Below, piece by piece: positions 20,780 through 30,586 of a stretch of 64,000 bases of DNA; position 1 is the first letter of the stretch, and each line of letters starts with the position of its first letter. Under the pieces are notes generated by a model. That model had not been told where the DNA came from, did not search any database, and saw nothing but the letters and a program-made list of their open reading frames with translations. Made by a program: the position numbers and the translations under genes. The DNA is from Adiantum capillus-veneris (taxonomy: Eukaryota > Streptophyta > Polypodiopsida > Polypodiales > Pteridaceae), in contig CM043963.1 in assembly GCA_014529385.2 (NCBI GenBank), positions 100,371,412 to 100,435,411 on the forward strand, written 5' to 3'.

Positions 20780-22771
20780 TCTGCTTGACCTCTTCTCGTA
20801 CCCTCTATTTCTCCTTCATTCGTTGTTTTCCTTGATGGATTTGTTGAAGCATATCCTGTGTTAGTGGTAAATGATATTTCTTCAATCGACACCCACTAAT
20901 CTCGTTTGGCATTTCTTCACTTGTTAATGTAGCAAGCTTGACAGCTCCGCTTTGTGATAGGTCACTAATCACAAAGGGTCCCCTCCCTCACTTTTTACCT
21001 TTCTTGGCATGTTGCTTCAAGGTATAAACAAGTACATGATCACCTGTTTTGAACTCTTTCATGCGCACATGCTTGTCAAAAAACTCTTTTTGTCTTCTCT
21101 TTTTAGCATAGATCAAAGCTACAGCTCTCAAGCGAAGTTCATCTAGATTTTCAAGGTCATCTATTCTTGAAGAGAGCTCATGCCCTATCCATTCTAAGCG
21201 TTTCGCTACTCGTAGAGTTGGAATTAAAAACTCTATGGATAATATAGCATTTAGACCAAACACCATGTTGTACGGTGTCGTTCCTATCGATGTTTTGTAA
21301 GCTACCTTGTATGCCCATAGTGTTGAGTGTAGCTACTGATCCCAGTCTGTTCTTGACTCTGATACAATTTCAGTGAGAACCGTGCATAGTGTTTTATTTG
21401 TGGCCTCAACTTATCCATTTGCCTGTGGATGATATGGAGCACACTTTCTATGTATGACCATGAATTCCTCTAGTAGATACTAATTAGGAAAAATTTGGAT
21501 TCACAAAGGGGCCTTATAAGGAGTTTGACTTCCTCTCTCATGTCCAAAACGGGCGTGCGGTAAAATTTTTGCAAATCAACTCTAAACTTGGCGAAGATTT
21601 GACAATTAGAATCTACTCTTCAAGCTCTTTCTATTGATATATAGCACGCCACAAGATTCCTCATATTTTGAAAGATTCTATTTTTGATTCTCTAGAGTGA
21701 CATGCTATATATCAATAGAAAGAGCTTGAAGAGTAGATTCTAACTGCCAAATCTCCGCCAAGTTTAGAGTTAATTTGCAAAAAATTTACCGCACATCCGT
21801 TTTGGACATGAGAGAGGAAGTCAAACTCCTTATAAGGCCCCTTTGTGAGTCCAAAGTTTTCCTAATGATTCAATGACTTCATTAAGAAAATGGGTTCTTC
21901 GATCACTGACAATTTCTATTGGTAAACCGTATCGTACAAAAACATTCTCATACAAAAATTGTGTTGTGGTTCATGCATCTGCTTTTTGTGTTGCCTTGGC
22001 TTCCGCCCATTTTGTGAGATAGTCCGTAGCCACAATGATATATTGGGTATGGGTGCGATATGCAGGGGGTGAAATAGTTCCCACAAAATCAATGCCCCAT
22101 TTTGCAAATGCTCTTGCTCCCATCATTGGCCGTAGTGGCATCTCATCTCTCTTTATCGGCATTTTGGTGCGCTGACATGCGTCACAACGCTTTACAAACT
22201 CTTCAGCATCCATATGCAATGTAGGCCACCATATTCCTGCGGTTAAGACAATTTTTTCCGTCTTATCGCCTGAAAAATGGCCTCCACTTATACCTCCATG
22301 TGCATGTTCTAGAATCAGCAGGTATTCACTTTCACTTGCACAGATTCTAAGTTGATTGTCCTTCCCTTGCTTATAGAGTTGGTTCCCAATTAGCTGAAAG
22401 TCACGAGCCTCCAGCTCTATAGCCCTTTTCCGTGCTCTTGTTATGTTTTCAGGAAACGTCCTTGTGGTTAAGAAATCAATGATATATTGACTCCATGTAG
22501 TTGCAATGTTTACCTGAAACAATGTTGTGTGGTCCACTGGTCGTTTGGCACTACATATCGTACAACTGGTAACATAAGCATGTGTGTCGGCGTACATAGT
22601 TGGCCAATAAACCCCTAATAGTTTCAGTCTGTGGTGTGTTTTTACTATTGAACAATGAAATGCACAATCCTGGACATGTGCTTCTTCCAGGTAACACTCA
22701 AATTCCTCCGGATTTATACATAATCGTAGAATTTGGTCCGATCCTAGATGATACAGCCGTCCTGCAATCAA
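20780..22771 (-). pseudogene. Element B integrase, interrupted by a fold-back element
   Basis: 22771-21971 reads the zinc-binding HHCC part (GGISGGHFSGDKTEK, CDACQRTK), then the core start KWGIDFVGTI (first Asp) and TDYLTKWAEAKA. The second Asp block reads SDRRTHFLNEVIES, where SDNGTHF is usual. Coding then stops at a fold-back insertion (21484-21866) and resumes with CAPYHPQANG and EATNKTL (the Glu), VAYKTSIGTTPYNMVFG and the C-terminal part 21266-20988. After one TGA, GPFVISDLSQ supplies a GPY/F-like end near 20960. Several stops are present. The enzyme would have joined element cDNA to the chromosome. Confidence 0.75.
21484..21866. mobile_element. MITE-like fold-back element inside element B integrase
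   Basis: About 380 bases form two long inverted arms of roughly 150-170 bases. The outer parts are AGGAAAAATTTGGATTCACA and the complementary TGTGAGTCCAAAGTTTTCCT. The inner parts include GATATATAGCACGCCAC and GTGACATGCTATATATC. The centre is ATTCCTCATATTTTGAAAG. It interrupts integrase between the second Asp block and the Glu block. Target duplication is unclear because the flanks are AT-rich. There is no coding capacity, so it is probably a non-autonomous DNA element. Confidence 0.85.
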
Positions 22772-22899
22772 CTAGAAGTTTTTTGTTTGTGTCGAATTGT
22801 TTATTGTTTGGATCTGTCTTCCGTGTTATCAAACCTACCTCCAAAGGAAAGAATGCTAACAATTTCCTGAGACCATTTGGGTATCATTTCAATATTGAA

Positions 22900-24277
22900 A
22901 AGATAAGCATCTAGTATGTCATCATCTACTCCTTCAAGAGCTTCCCCGTTGTGTATCCTTGAAAGATGATCCGGGTTTTACCCTATTTTACTACCACTGT
23001 GAAATCAAACTCTAGCAATATAATAAACCAACGTACAATCCTCCCTATATTGCATGGTTTATTTACTAGATACAAAAGAGCTTGATGATCTGTGAAGAAC
23101 ACAAATTTGTTTGCGAGCAAATAATGCTGAAATTTTTTTACAGCATAAATCATTCCTAACCCCTCTCTTTCGGTGGTTGTTTAGTTCTTTTCTGCACTAT
23201 TTAATTGTCGGCTGGCATAACAAACAGGAAAATCCATTGTTCCATCTCCAGGTTGAGCCAGAATACTCCCGATTGCATATGCAGAAGCATCAATGCGAAC
23301 ATGGAATATCTTTTACCAATCCGGTGCTTTAAGTACAGGTGCTGATACAAGGTTTTCTTTCAGCTTTTGGAATGAAGTTTCACACTCCTCACTCCAATCC
23401 AAATTGACTAACAAACGATAGAGGTTGTGCGATGACTGCATACATATATATGAATCTTCGATAATATCCGCAGTGTCTCATGAAGGATTGCACTTGTTTC
23501 GCATTAGTAGGCCAGTAGGCCTGGGTAGGTCTACTATGACTTTGATTTTGTCTAGGTCTGTGGTTATGCCATTTCTTGAGACAATGTGTCCTAAGATGCA
23601 GCCTTGTCTAACCATAAAAATACACTTTTTCGGGTTAAGACAGATTCGATATGTCCTGCATTTTTCAAATATCTTTTACAAATGGTCAATATGTTCCTCT
23701 CGTAGAAGAGAGTGTACACAAAGATCATCCATGTATATTTCTAAGAATATTCTCGGGTACTCTTTGAACGCGTGCGTCATTAACCTTTGAAAGGTAGCTG
23801 GGGGCATTAGTTAAGCCGAAAGGCATAACTCGATACGCATAAATTCCCCATTCTGTGACAAACGCTGTTTTGTGTTGATCCTCTATTGCAATTGCCAGCT
23901 GGTTATATCCTGAAAACCCATCTAGAAAAGAATAAGCCCGTTTCCCGGCCACCCTCTCGAGTACATGTTCTATGATTGGCAAGGGATAATTATCCCTTAT
24001 GGTAGCTGCATTTACTTTTTTGAGGTTTACACACACGCAGTTTTTCGTTCTTTTTGGGGACTACCACAATGGGTGACACACAATCTGTATGTTCGATTTC
24101 AGAGATGAATTCAGCATCCATCAGCTTGTCAATCTCCTCTTTGATTCGTTTAGAAAATGTGTCATTATATGTATAAGGATGTTGTTTACTAGGTTTTGCA
24201 TCTGATTTCAAAGGAATTGTATGTTGGCATATCAATGGATCAACTCCTTTGAGGTCTTTGTAGAACCATGCAAACAC
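22900..24277 (-). pseudogene. Element B reverse transcriptase and RNase H, frameshifted
   Basis: 24277-23990 gives the RT N-terminal part (GVDPLICQHTIPLKSDAKP, DCVSPIVVVPKKNEKLRVC). After a frameshift, 24036-23725 gives NLKKVNAATIRDNYPLPI, YSFLDGFSGYNQLAIA and YRVMPFGLTNAP. The YxDD-like block is near 23720 in a broken frame. RNase H remains are recognisable by comparison with element D from about 23350 to 22950 but are full of stops. This is standard Ty3/Gypsy Pol, clearly dead. Confidence 0.75.
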
Positions 24278-24658
24278 ATCTTTATACTTCTTGAGAAGCT
24301 GTGTTATCCATTCTTCTTCTTCATGCTCTAAATTGCTTGCGATATAGACCGGCTGAGGCTTCTCACCTGGCTCCGCGAGGTCTATCCTTTTTGCATTTTC
24401 CGGCCCATCATAAGATTTCTAGTTTGTTCTTTCCCTGACTGGTGGTGTCATTATGATTTTTCTGTCTTGGATGGTGAATTTTCGATAGTGTGATGGTATA
24501 TTCATGTTTCCTTTTTTTGACTCCCCTTTACTATCACTATCTTCCTCAGTAGTCCATACCCCTCATAAAGACCGTTTCAGTTCTTGGTATTTCTGTTTAC
24601 GCTCTAGTTTGGTCCACTCTTGGGCTTTTGTTCTTTCTTTTTTTTATTTTTGAGATTT

Positions 24659-25300
24659 TTACGATTTTGTTTTTGTTTTAGCTTTCCGTACTTGTCTTAT
24701 TTCCTCTCGCATTCTTTCCCTTCGAACTTTTGAGAATCTTCCTGATATTTGATCTTTTACACAATCCCCTGCTTTTACAAGCATCAGATAGTGAGTTTTA
24801 CCTTGTATCCTGGAAATCAGTTTCTCTCTCGCTTTGTTTTCTGCTCGTTTTCTCCTATAGCGTTCCTGGCATCTAGGATACTGATTAGCAAAATCATAAA
24901 ACTTGATATTCTCTGTTTTCTCCCTACACTCACTTGAGTTGTCTGAACACTCATTATCTGTATCGTTATTTACCTCCAGATGTTCAGAGGAGTTATCAAA
25001 CTCTTCTTGTTGTGGTGGTTCTATCATCTCATCTCCTCCTGGTATAAGGCTTACCATGTAATAGGGTAGCACATCATATTTTGGTTGTTGTCTCCCCATG
25101 TCTCAGGTTCATGTGGTCATAACCCCAATCCTGGACCATCTTTAATTGTCGCATGAATGGTCTTCCCAAGATGAACCTCAGACATGGGGAGACAACAACC
25201 AAATATCGAAATCGACTATTGCAAATGTATGCTCATACTCGATTCCGCACGAAGTGACAATTACTTTTTCGAAGAGTCCTAGAGGCTTCTCCATGAACCC
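24659..25300 (-). pseudogene. Element B protease C-terminal half and PR-RT linker
   Basis: From 25295 leftwards the minus strand reads MEKPLGLFEKVIVTSCGIEY and EHTFAIVDFD, the protease segment that should follow QLADG at 38788. Element D is inserted between them. Downstream, 25099-24659 is an acidic, Lys/Arg-rich linker (YDVLPYYMVSLIPGGDE, SSEHLEVNND) with a counterpart in element C at 61930-62100. The five bases at 25296-25300 (AACCC) are one copy of element D's target duplication. Confidence 0.75.
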
Positions 25301-25884
25301 TGTTAACCCTCGTGGCTCACGGATACCCTATCGCCTACGACAGACACTGTAATCGTATTATTTATTTAAGTAGAGTCAGGCACCGGGCTTGTCGGTCCAA
25401 TAGGGAAAGGTAGAGTGATCGCCGATGAGAGGCGCACTCTAACACGAAGATGCTAGGGTTAGTTGGCTAAGCATGGGCGCCCAAGTGTGAATGGGGTGAG
25501 CTCACATAAAAGCCAATTAAACCTAAAATTGAGTCATTCTCTCATTGTGCAATAGAAGCTGCTCTTGCTCCATCTCCACCTTCTCCTTCACCATCTCCTT
25601 GTGTGTGTGCGTGTGAGAGAGAGAGAGAGAGAGTGTGAGAGTGTGTGTGCGATCGAGCGTTGCGGCGGCACGAGGGCGGCGAGGCGGTTGAGCGCGGCGT
25701 AGCGGCGTCTCCCTCTTCTTCGCGGCGAGGAATCCTCTACGGCAGGAGCATAAGGCGGTGAGTAACACACCATTGCCCTCTTTGAGCTTACTAGTTAAAC
25801 TAGTTGTGTGCTTGGAGCCGTCTGCGGCTCGTACACGGTGTATCGGCAAGTCCCTTGCTTCGACAGTGTGGCAAGGAGCGCACA
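25301..25884 (+). mobile_element. Element D 5' LTR
   Basis: 584 bases beginning TGTTAACCCTCG and ending GAGCGCACA, with AACCC immediately outside at 25296-25300. It is repeated at 38201-38782 with about eight substitutions and a 2-base difference in a GT/GA microsatellite (counted by eye), so the insertion is fairly recent. A TATTATTTATTTAAG box near 25350 is a possible promoter. Confidence 0.95.
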
Positions 25885-25906
25885 TTTTTGGTGCCGCTGC
25901 CAGGGA
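25885..25906 (+). other. Element D primer-binding site
   Basis: TTTTTGGTGCCGCTGCCAGG directly follows the 5' LTR. It is a variant of the TTGGCGCCGTTGCCGGGGA motif common after plant Ty3/Gypsy LTRs and would pair with a tRNA 3' end. The same kind of motif is seen at 44544-44566 (minus) and 52541-52561. Confidence 0.75.
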
Positions 25907-26934
25907 ATAGCCCTGCACTAAGCCCAAGAGGCACTTTGTGCTTCTTGTATGAGTGGTTTGCAGTAGGAAAGAAGAGGGAGAGGAAGGCGTATTTTTTCTG
26001 CAAGTTGCTAATTCTGTTTTTCTGTTGCGCACAGTTTGCATTTTCTGTTTTTCTGCTGCGTACATTTAGTATTAGTTAGACAGCTAGCAAAATTCTGTTT
26101 TTCTGTTTACACACAGTTAGCATTAGTCACACAGTTAGCATTTCCTGCGTTTTTTTTGCATTTTCTGTGTTTTCACTGCAAAGTTCTGTCAAGTTTCAAT
26201 TTCTGTGTTTTCTATGTTTTCTAGTTTGTGCACAGTTAGGCGCACAGTTAGTTAATTAAGTAGGTTAGTAATTAGGTGAACCACTGATTAGCAGGTCAGT
26301 AGGTAGGTGGGACAGTAAATAGGTAGGTGAGGTCAACGCACACCAAAACGCGTACCAAATAATATCTCCCAAAAAAAACAAAAAAAAAGTTTTCGAAAAA
26401 AAAAATTATGTGAAAAAAAAAAATCTGAAAATAAAAACGCGAGTGAGTGGGAGGTTAAATTTTCGAAAATAAAAAACGTACGGGGTTGGTCTGTATAAAA
26501 GATAGATCGGGATCATTTCCCCAAGCCCAAGCCCAAGCCCAAGCCGAGGCCTCAGTCCTCAGTCCTATGATATATACTAGACTCACTCTTATATATATAC
26601 CCTACTCCCTCAAGAGAGAATGAGAGCATGTGGGACAAGTCCTCCACTCTCCTCCCTTCTCTTCCCACTTGCACCCTTAGACTTTCTAGTTTGGGCCTAG
26701 TTCCCTACTGGAAATTGACAGTTTTAGGGATTCCGAGGGCATAGAGTGACCAAACGGAGGGCTGTAAAGCACGGCACGACCCTCTGATTGATACGCTCGT
26801 TTTGAGCTATCACACGACCCATTCCACGACACGCTCTAAAAAATATAGCAAAAAAAACAAACAAAAAACACGCTAAAAACTAGTCACAAGGCCTCCTAGA
26901 GCAGCTTTTTGACACCTTAGGGTATCAAAAGCAC
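25907..26934 (+). other. Element D leader
   Basis: Non-coding leader. It contains repeated TTTTCTG(C/T)..ACAGTTAGCATT units at 26030-26240, a short tandem AAGCCC at 26523-26545, and TATAAAAG at about 26496 with AT-rich TATA-like stretches to 26600, which may be a second start region. No AGACATCC-type palindrome is present. Confidence 0.6.
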
Positions 26935-27738
26935 ATGCACTTACGCTCTGGGCGGGTGCTAGAACACGAGCATATTGAGGGTGTCTCTGTTCATACGGAC
27001 ACCCATTACCCATCCACGATAGGCTCTAGACCCTCAGCGGGGACACAAGGTAGCACCACCCAAGACCCTAAAATAGCCGCTAGTGATTCCTCCTCCGACT
27101 CAGAAATCATGGAAGCATACCCTACCCAAAACACTGAGAGAGAAGGCCATGCACCTCCCGAAGCTCCACAGCCTAGTACTAGTATGTTTAGCCGTTTCAT
27201 GGAAACATTAGGTAGAGCTACTCGCTCGGAACCTGATGCAAATGAAGCACACGAAGGGGGTAGGGAAGTGGACTCTCCTTTCACATCGCACGTGGACCCC
27301 ACACCCCCAAAGAGTGTCCATGTGGATATCCTGCCAACTTCTTACCAAGAAGGCCCTGTTGAGCTACCTCCTTCAGAAGTTCCCTCTAGAGTACCGTTGG
27401 TGACAAGTAAAACCACGGGGAGCAACATTGCTTCTACCTCACAAGAAACCGTTAACACGTCGACTCTAGAAGGATTGTTCATTAATGATCATTGGACATA
27501 CGACCTCCACACCGAGGTGTTGACGGATCTACACTCTGGCCACGCCTACCATGTAGGATGGACAGAGATTGTACAATCCACCTCTAGTGCCACGAGCATC
27601 AAAGATCAACAGAAAATGATCTATAATGTTATCCATGGCATTATTCAATCAGAAAGGCAAAACCGAGGGGTAAATATACTCTCAACTGGCCCCATGAGAT
27701 TTCTGGATACGAGCAAGGCTCAACAGCCTACTCTATGA
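26935..27738 (+). CDS. Element D ORF1, gag N-terminal region
   Basis: 267 aa from an ATG (MHLRSGRVLEHEH). An (M)xLRSGR start is typical of plant Ty3 gag proteins. The body is Ser/Thr/Pro/Glu-rich and disordered. The end is more structured (WTYDLHTEVLTDLHSGHAYH). It stops at 27738, only 10 bases before the next ORF, which is in another frame. Either a frameshift mutation has split gag or the two are made separately. Confidence 0.6.
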   Translation: MHLRSGRVLEHEHIEGVSVHTDTHYPSTIGSRPSAGTQGSTTQDPKIAASDSSSDSEIMEAYPTQNTEREGHAPPEAPQPSTSMFSRFMETLGRATRSEPDANEAHEGGREVDSPFTSHVDPTPPKSVHVDILPTSYQEGPVELPPSEVPSRVPLVTSKTTGSNIASTSQETVNTSTLEGLFINDHWTYDLHTEVLTDLHSGHAYHVGWTEIVQSTSSATSIKDQQKMIYNVIHGIIQSERQNRGVNILSTGPMRFLDTSKAQQPTL

Positions 27739-27748
27739 GACTCCTCTA

Positions 27749-30586
27749 ATGAGCCCCATGGACCCATCTTACGTCATTTCACCTGGGGTCTCTATGCAAT
27801 CTGAGCCTCCGAGCGACAACTTTAGCTTCCCTAACTTGGCTCAACCCTCTATTAAGGAAAACCCAGTGCTCACTCCAGGGATAAGCCTGACAGAGAATGT
27901 ACCGATGACATCTACGGTTAGCGCAGTGCCACTACCTAGTGTCGTAGTACCTAATATGGGGCCTCGATCGTATGTGCCTCTAGCCCCTTATGCACACATG
28001 GCCCCCACACCTCCAATTGTACCACTTGTTTATGCTCCTCGAGTGCCGCTCCCTAGCCCTTATCCGAGTGGACCTATGCCCGGTTATGTTCCATATCCTG
28101 CATCATCCACACATATGCCAAGACCGGTACCCGTCCCTCTCCCACATATGATTCCAAGAGTACCTCCACCGGCCCTACCTCCTCACATAGGTGACTTGGC
28201 AGCGTTTGCTCAAACCATAGGTCGATCTATCGCGGAAAATATGCGTCATGCATCTGATAGAGAGCCTAGAAGTAAGGCAGTACAAATTGCCAAACTCACG
28301 CAAAAATTCAATGGGGACGAAGATGCTAGGAAACACATTGAAGTGTTTGAACAAGCATGTGATTCCTTAGGGGAACGCAACGAACTACATAAGTGCAATG
28401 CCTCAGGCTTGACATTAAGTGGGAAGGCTGGAGATTGGTATAGGACCCTAAGGGTGGACGAGAAAACAATCTACCCTACCCTTCGAAGGTTGTTTCTAAA
28501 GGAGTACATACGAGAAGGTGTGCTTTGGGGTGTAGCATCTCAGCTACAGAAGGCCGAACGTAAGGAAGGAGAGTCAGTAAGGGACTTCATTAGTCGTCTA
28601 AAGCACTTAAACTCTCGCTGCCCTGTAAATGAGCGCTTCAACAATAACCAACTTCTTGATCGATTCATTCGAGGGTTAAGGAATGAAGGAATCTATAATG
28701 GACTAGTGATTAGAGGTATCACAACCTGGGAAGATGTCACTGCCAATGCAATCCAATTAGAGGACAACTTGATGATAGCAGGCATGAGGGTGTCTACTGA
28801 CACGAGATCCACTAGCTCACAAGCCATTGAGTATGAACCCATGACTGCAAAGCCCATTGCCAATGAGCCAAAGGTATTTGAGACATTCTTGACAGACCTC
28901 ACCAAGGCAATCCAAGAGTCTCTTAAGGATAATCGACCCCCTGAAAATAGTCACATGTATCCAAGAAGGGAGCAACAATGGTGTTCCATTTGCTTAGGTC
29001 CACATAGCACTAGTGAGTGCCCTACGTTTAGAGTAAAATTTAATGGAACTTGCAACGCATGTGGTAGGTATGGTCACCAAGCTAAGGATTGTTTAATGAT
29101 CAAACGCATTATGGCAAATAGACCACCTGTAGCCTGGACGGATGCACCTCAAGCTCCTGTATTGATGCCTGCTCCACCTGTTGAGCAACTACCGCAACAC
29201 ATGGTCCCTAGATCTCAAAATGTTGTACAAGCTACACCGCTACCACCTCCTGTGCTAGGACCGCAGCCCCCGCATCCAAGAGTCGCCCCTATGAACCAAG
29301 TGGGTTGCGAGCCATCAAATGCTTATGCAGATGGCTGTGAGGAGGAAATAGACACTAGTATTGCCTACGGACTTGATACATTGGAAGAGTGTCCTATATA
29401 CTACATGGAAGATTGTCGGGGGCAAGTCAAGCCGGTTTATCTAGCTGCTGCTCTCGCATCCAGAGGTCAAAATATCAACACCCAGGCTAGGAGGCCACCT
29501 CTTCAATGCTACGAGTGTGGTGGACCACATCGGGCAGCAGAGTGCCCTATTAGGCTGCAAAAGAATGCTGCACAGATGCAAATGAATCAAGGGAGCACGT
29601 CGGCAATGCCAATACTCACATGTAATCGTTGTGGCATAGATCACTTGATTGCCCAATGCCCCTATAACCCAAATGCGCCTAAAATCACACCCCTAAATTT
29701 GGTCGAAATTGCTAGTGTGACATCGCCAATACCACCCGTCGCACCGGCTTATGCGATTACACGGTCCATGCTTCAAGGGCCAGGCCATATCCTCGAAGAG
29801 AGAGATACCGCGTCAGTTATCCAAGCAAAGAAAAAGAAGACACGAAGGAAGAGGTTGCAGAATACGGGAAATTCAAAGCCAAGTTCCAAAACAAACATAG
29901 GAACAGGAGATGACCCCGTGTATATGAATGACCTCGAGGATGATTCAGATTCAATCGAGACAATGGAGACTAGAACCAATACCACAAAGGGAAACACCGA
30001 CAGAGAAAACCGTAACATGGAACCAAATGAAAACCGAATAAGAGAAAACCATAAAGAGCCTCTGAAAACACCACAAGTGTTTCCAAATCCAATCCAAGAC
30101 CCCCAAGATAAACCGCAGGGGCAAAAAGGGAAGAATCGTAAAAAGAAGATTGGGACGTATCCAAACCCAGTAGACGAGATTGAGAAGGTGAAACATCTAA
30201 GAGGTTTAGTGGAGGAGACTCAAGGGAAACTAGAACCAGAACCCATGCATGTCAAAATTCATGACACAGTGTTTCCCACGCAAGTTCATCCAGCCCACAT
30301 GAACCATAGGCCGTTAGCCATATCTAGTATCATCCAAGAAGGGAGTGAGGACGGGGCATCAGAAAGTGAGCATACACCTTTCTTGTTGGAAAGGATGTTT
30401 AACGAAGGAATACCTGATCCCATTGAGGAATATGAGATTCCATCCTCACCAGTTCCTAGTCAAGGACCTACACCCTGCAAAATGCCAATGAATGTTGCCA
30501 AACTAGTGGACTTCATGTCTTCTGAGGTCCGAACCACGATCATAGCAAAGCTGTATGGAGATCCTGAGTTATTCCTTGCACTTTGA
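27749..30586 (+). CDS. Element D Gag (capsid plus four zinc knuckles)
   Basis: 945 aa. It opens with a Pro-rich region of about 150 aa. The retrotransposon gag capsid domain follows at about residues 180-330 (KFNGDEDARKHIEVFEQACD, SGKAGDWYRTL, RFIRGLRNEGIYNGL). Four Cys/His knuckles come next: CSICLGPHSTSEC, CNACGRYGHQAKDC, CYECGGPHRAAEC and CNRCGIDHLIAQC. Only the second has the classic C-x2-C-x4-H-x4-C spacing; the others are C-x2-C-x3-H-x4-C. The tail is charged. It packages element RNA into particles. It ends at a TGA (30584-30586) in the same frame as the protease-pol ORF, so the stop lies at a gag-pol boundary. Confidence 0.85.
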   Translation: MSPMDPSYVISPGVSMQSEPPSDNFSFPNLAQPSIKENPVLTPGISLTENVPMTSTVSAVPLPSVVVPNMGPRSYVPLAPYAHMAPTPPIVPLVYAPRVPLPSPYPSGPMPGYVPYPASSTHMPRPVPVPLPHMIPRVPPPALPPHIGDLAAFAQTIGRSIAENMRHASDREPRSKAVQIAKLTQKFNGDEDARKHIEVFEQACDSLGERNELHKCNASGLTLSGKAGDWYRTLRVDEKTIYPTLRRLFLKEYIREGVLWGVASQLQKAERKEGESVRDFISRLKHLNSRCPVNERFNNNQLLDRFIRGLRNEGIYNGLVIRGITTWEDVTANAIQLEDNLMIAGMRVSTDTRSTSSQAIEYEPMTAKPIANEPKVFETFLTDLTKAIQESLKDNRPPENSHMYPRREQQWCSICLGPHSTSECPTFRVKFNGTCNACGRYGHQAKDCLMIKRIMANRPPVAWTDAPQAPVLMPAPPVEQLPQHMVPRSQNVVQATPLPPPVLGPQPPHPRVAPMNQVGCEPSNAYADGCEEEIDTSIAYGLDTLEECPIYYMEDCRGQVKPVYLAAALASRGQNINTQARRPPLQCYECGGPHRAAECPIRLQKNAAQMQMNQGSTSAMPILTCNRCGIDHLIAQCPYNPNAPKITPLNLVEIASVTSPIPPVAPAYAITRSMLQGPGHILEERDTASVIQAKKKKTRRKRLQNTGNSKPSSKTNIGTGDDPVYMNDLEDDSDSIETMETRTNTTKGNTDRENRNMEPNENRIRENHKEPLKTPQVFPNPIQDPQDKPQGQKGKNRKKKIGTYPNPVDEIEKVKHLRGLVEETQGKLEPEPMHVKIHDTVFPTQVHPAHMNHRPLAISSIIQEGSEDGASESEHTPFLLERMFNEGIPDPIEEYEIPSSPVPSQGPTPCKMPMNVAKLVDFMSSEVRTTIIAKLYGDPELFLAL

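Noticed and set aside
25523-26065. 180-aa minus-strand ORF across element D's 5' LTR
   Set aside because: It spans the LTR end, PBS and a microsatellite, and the 3' LTR copy does not keep it as a unit.
29773-30196. Hydrophobic minus-strand ORFs in the gag region of element D
   Set aside because: They are antisense to Lys/Glu-rich gag coding sequence, which gives false hydrophobic translations.
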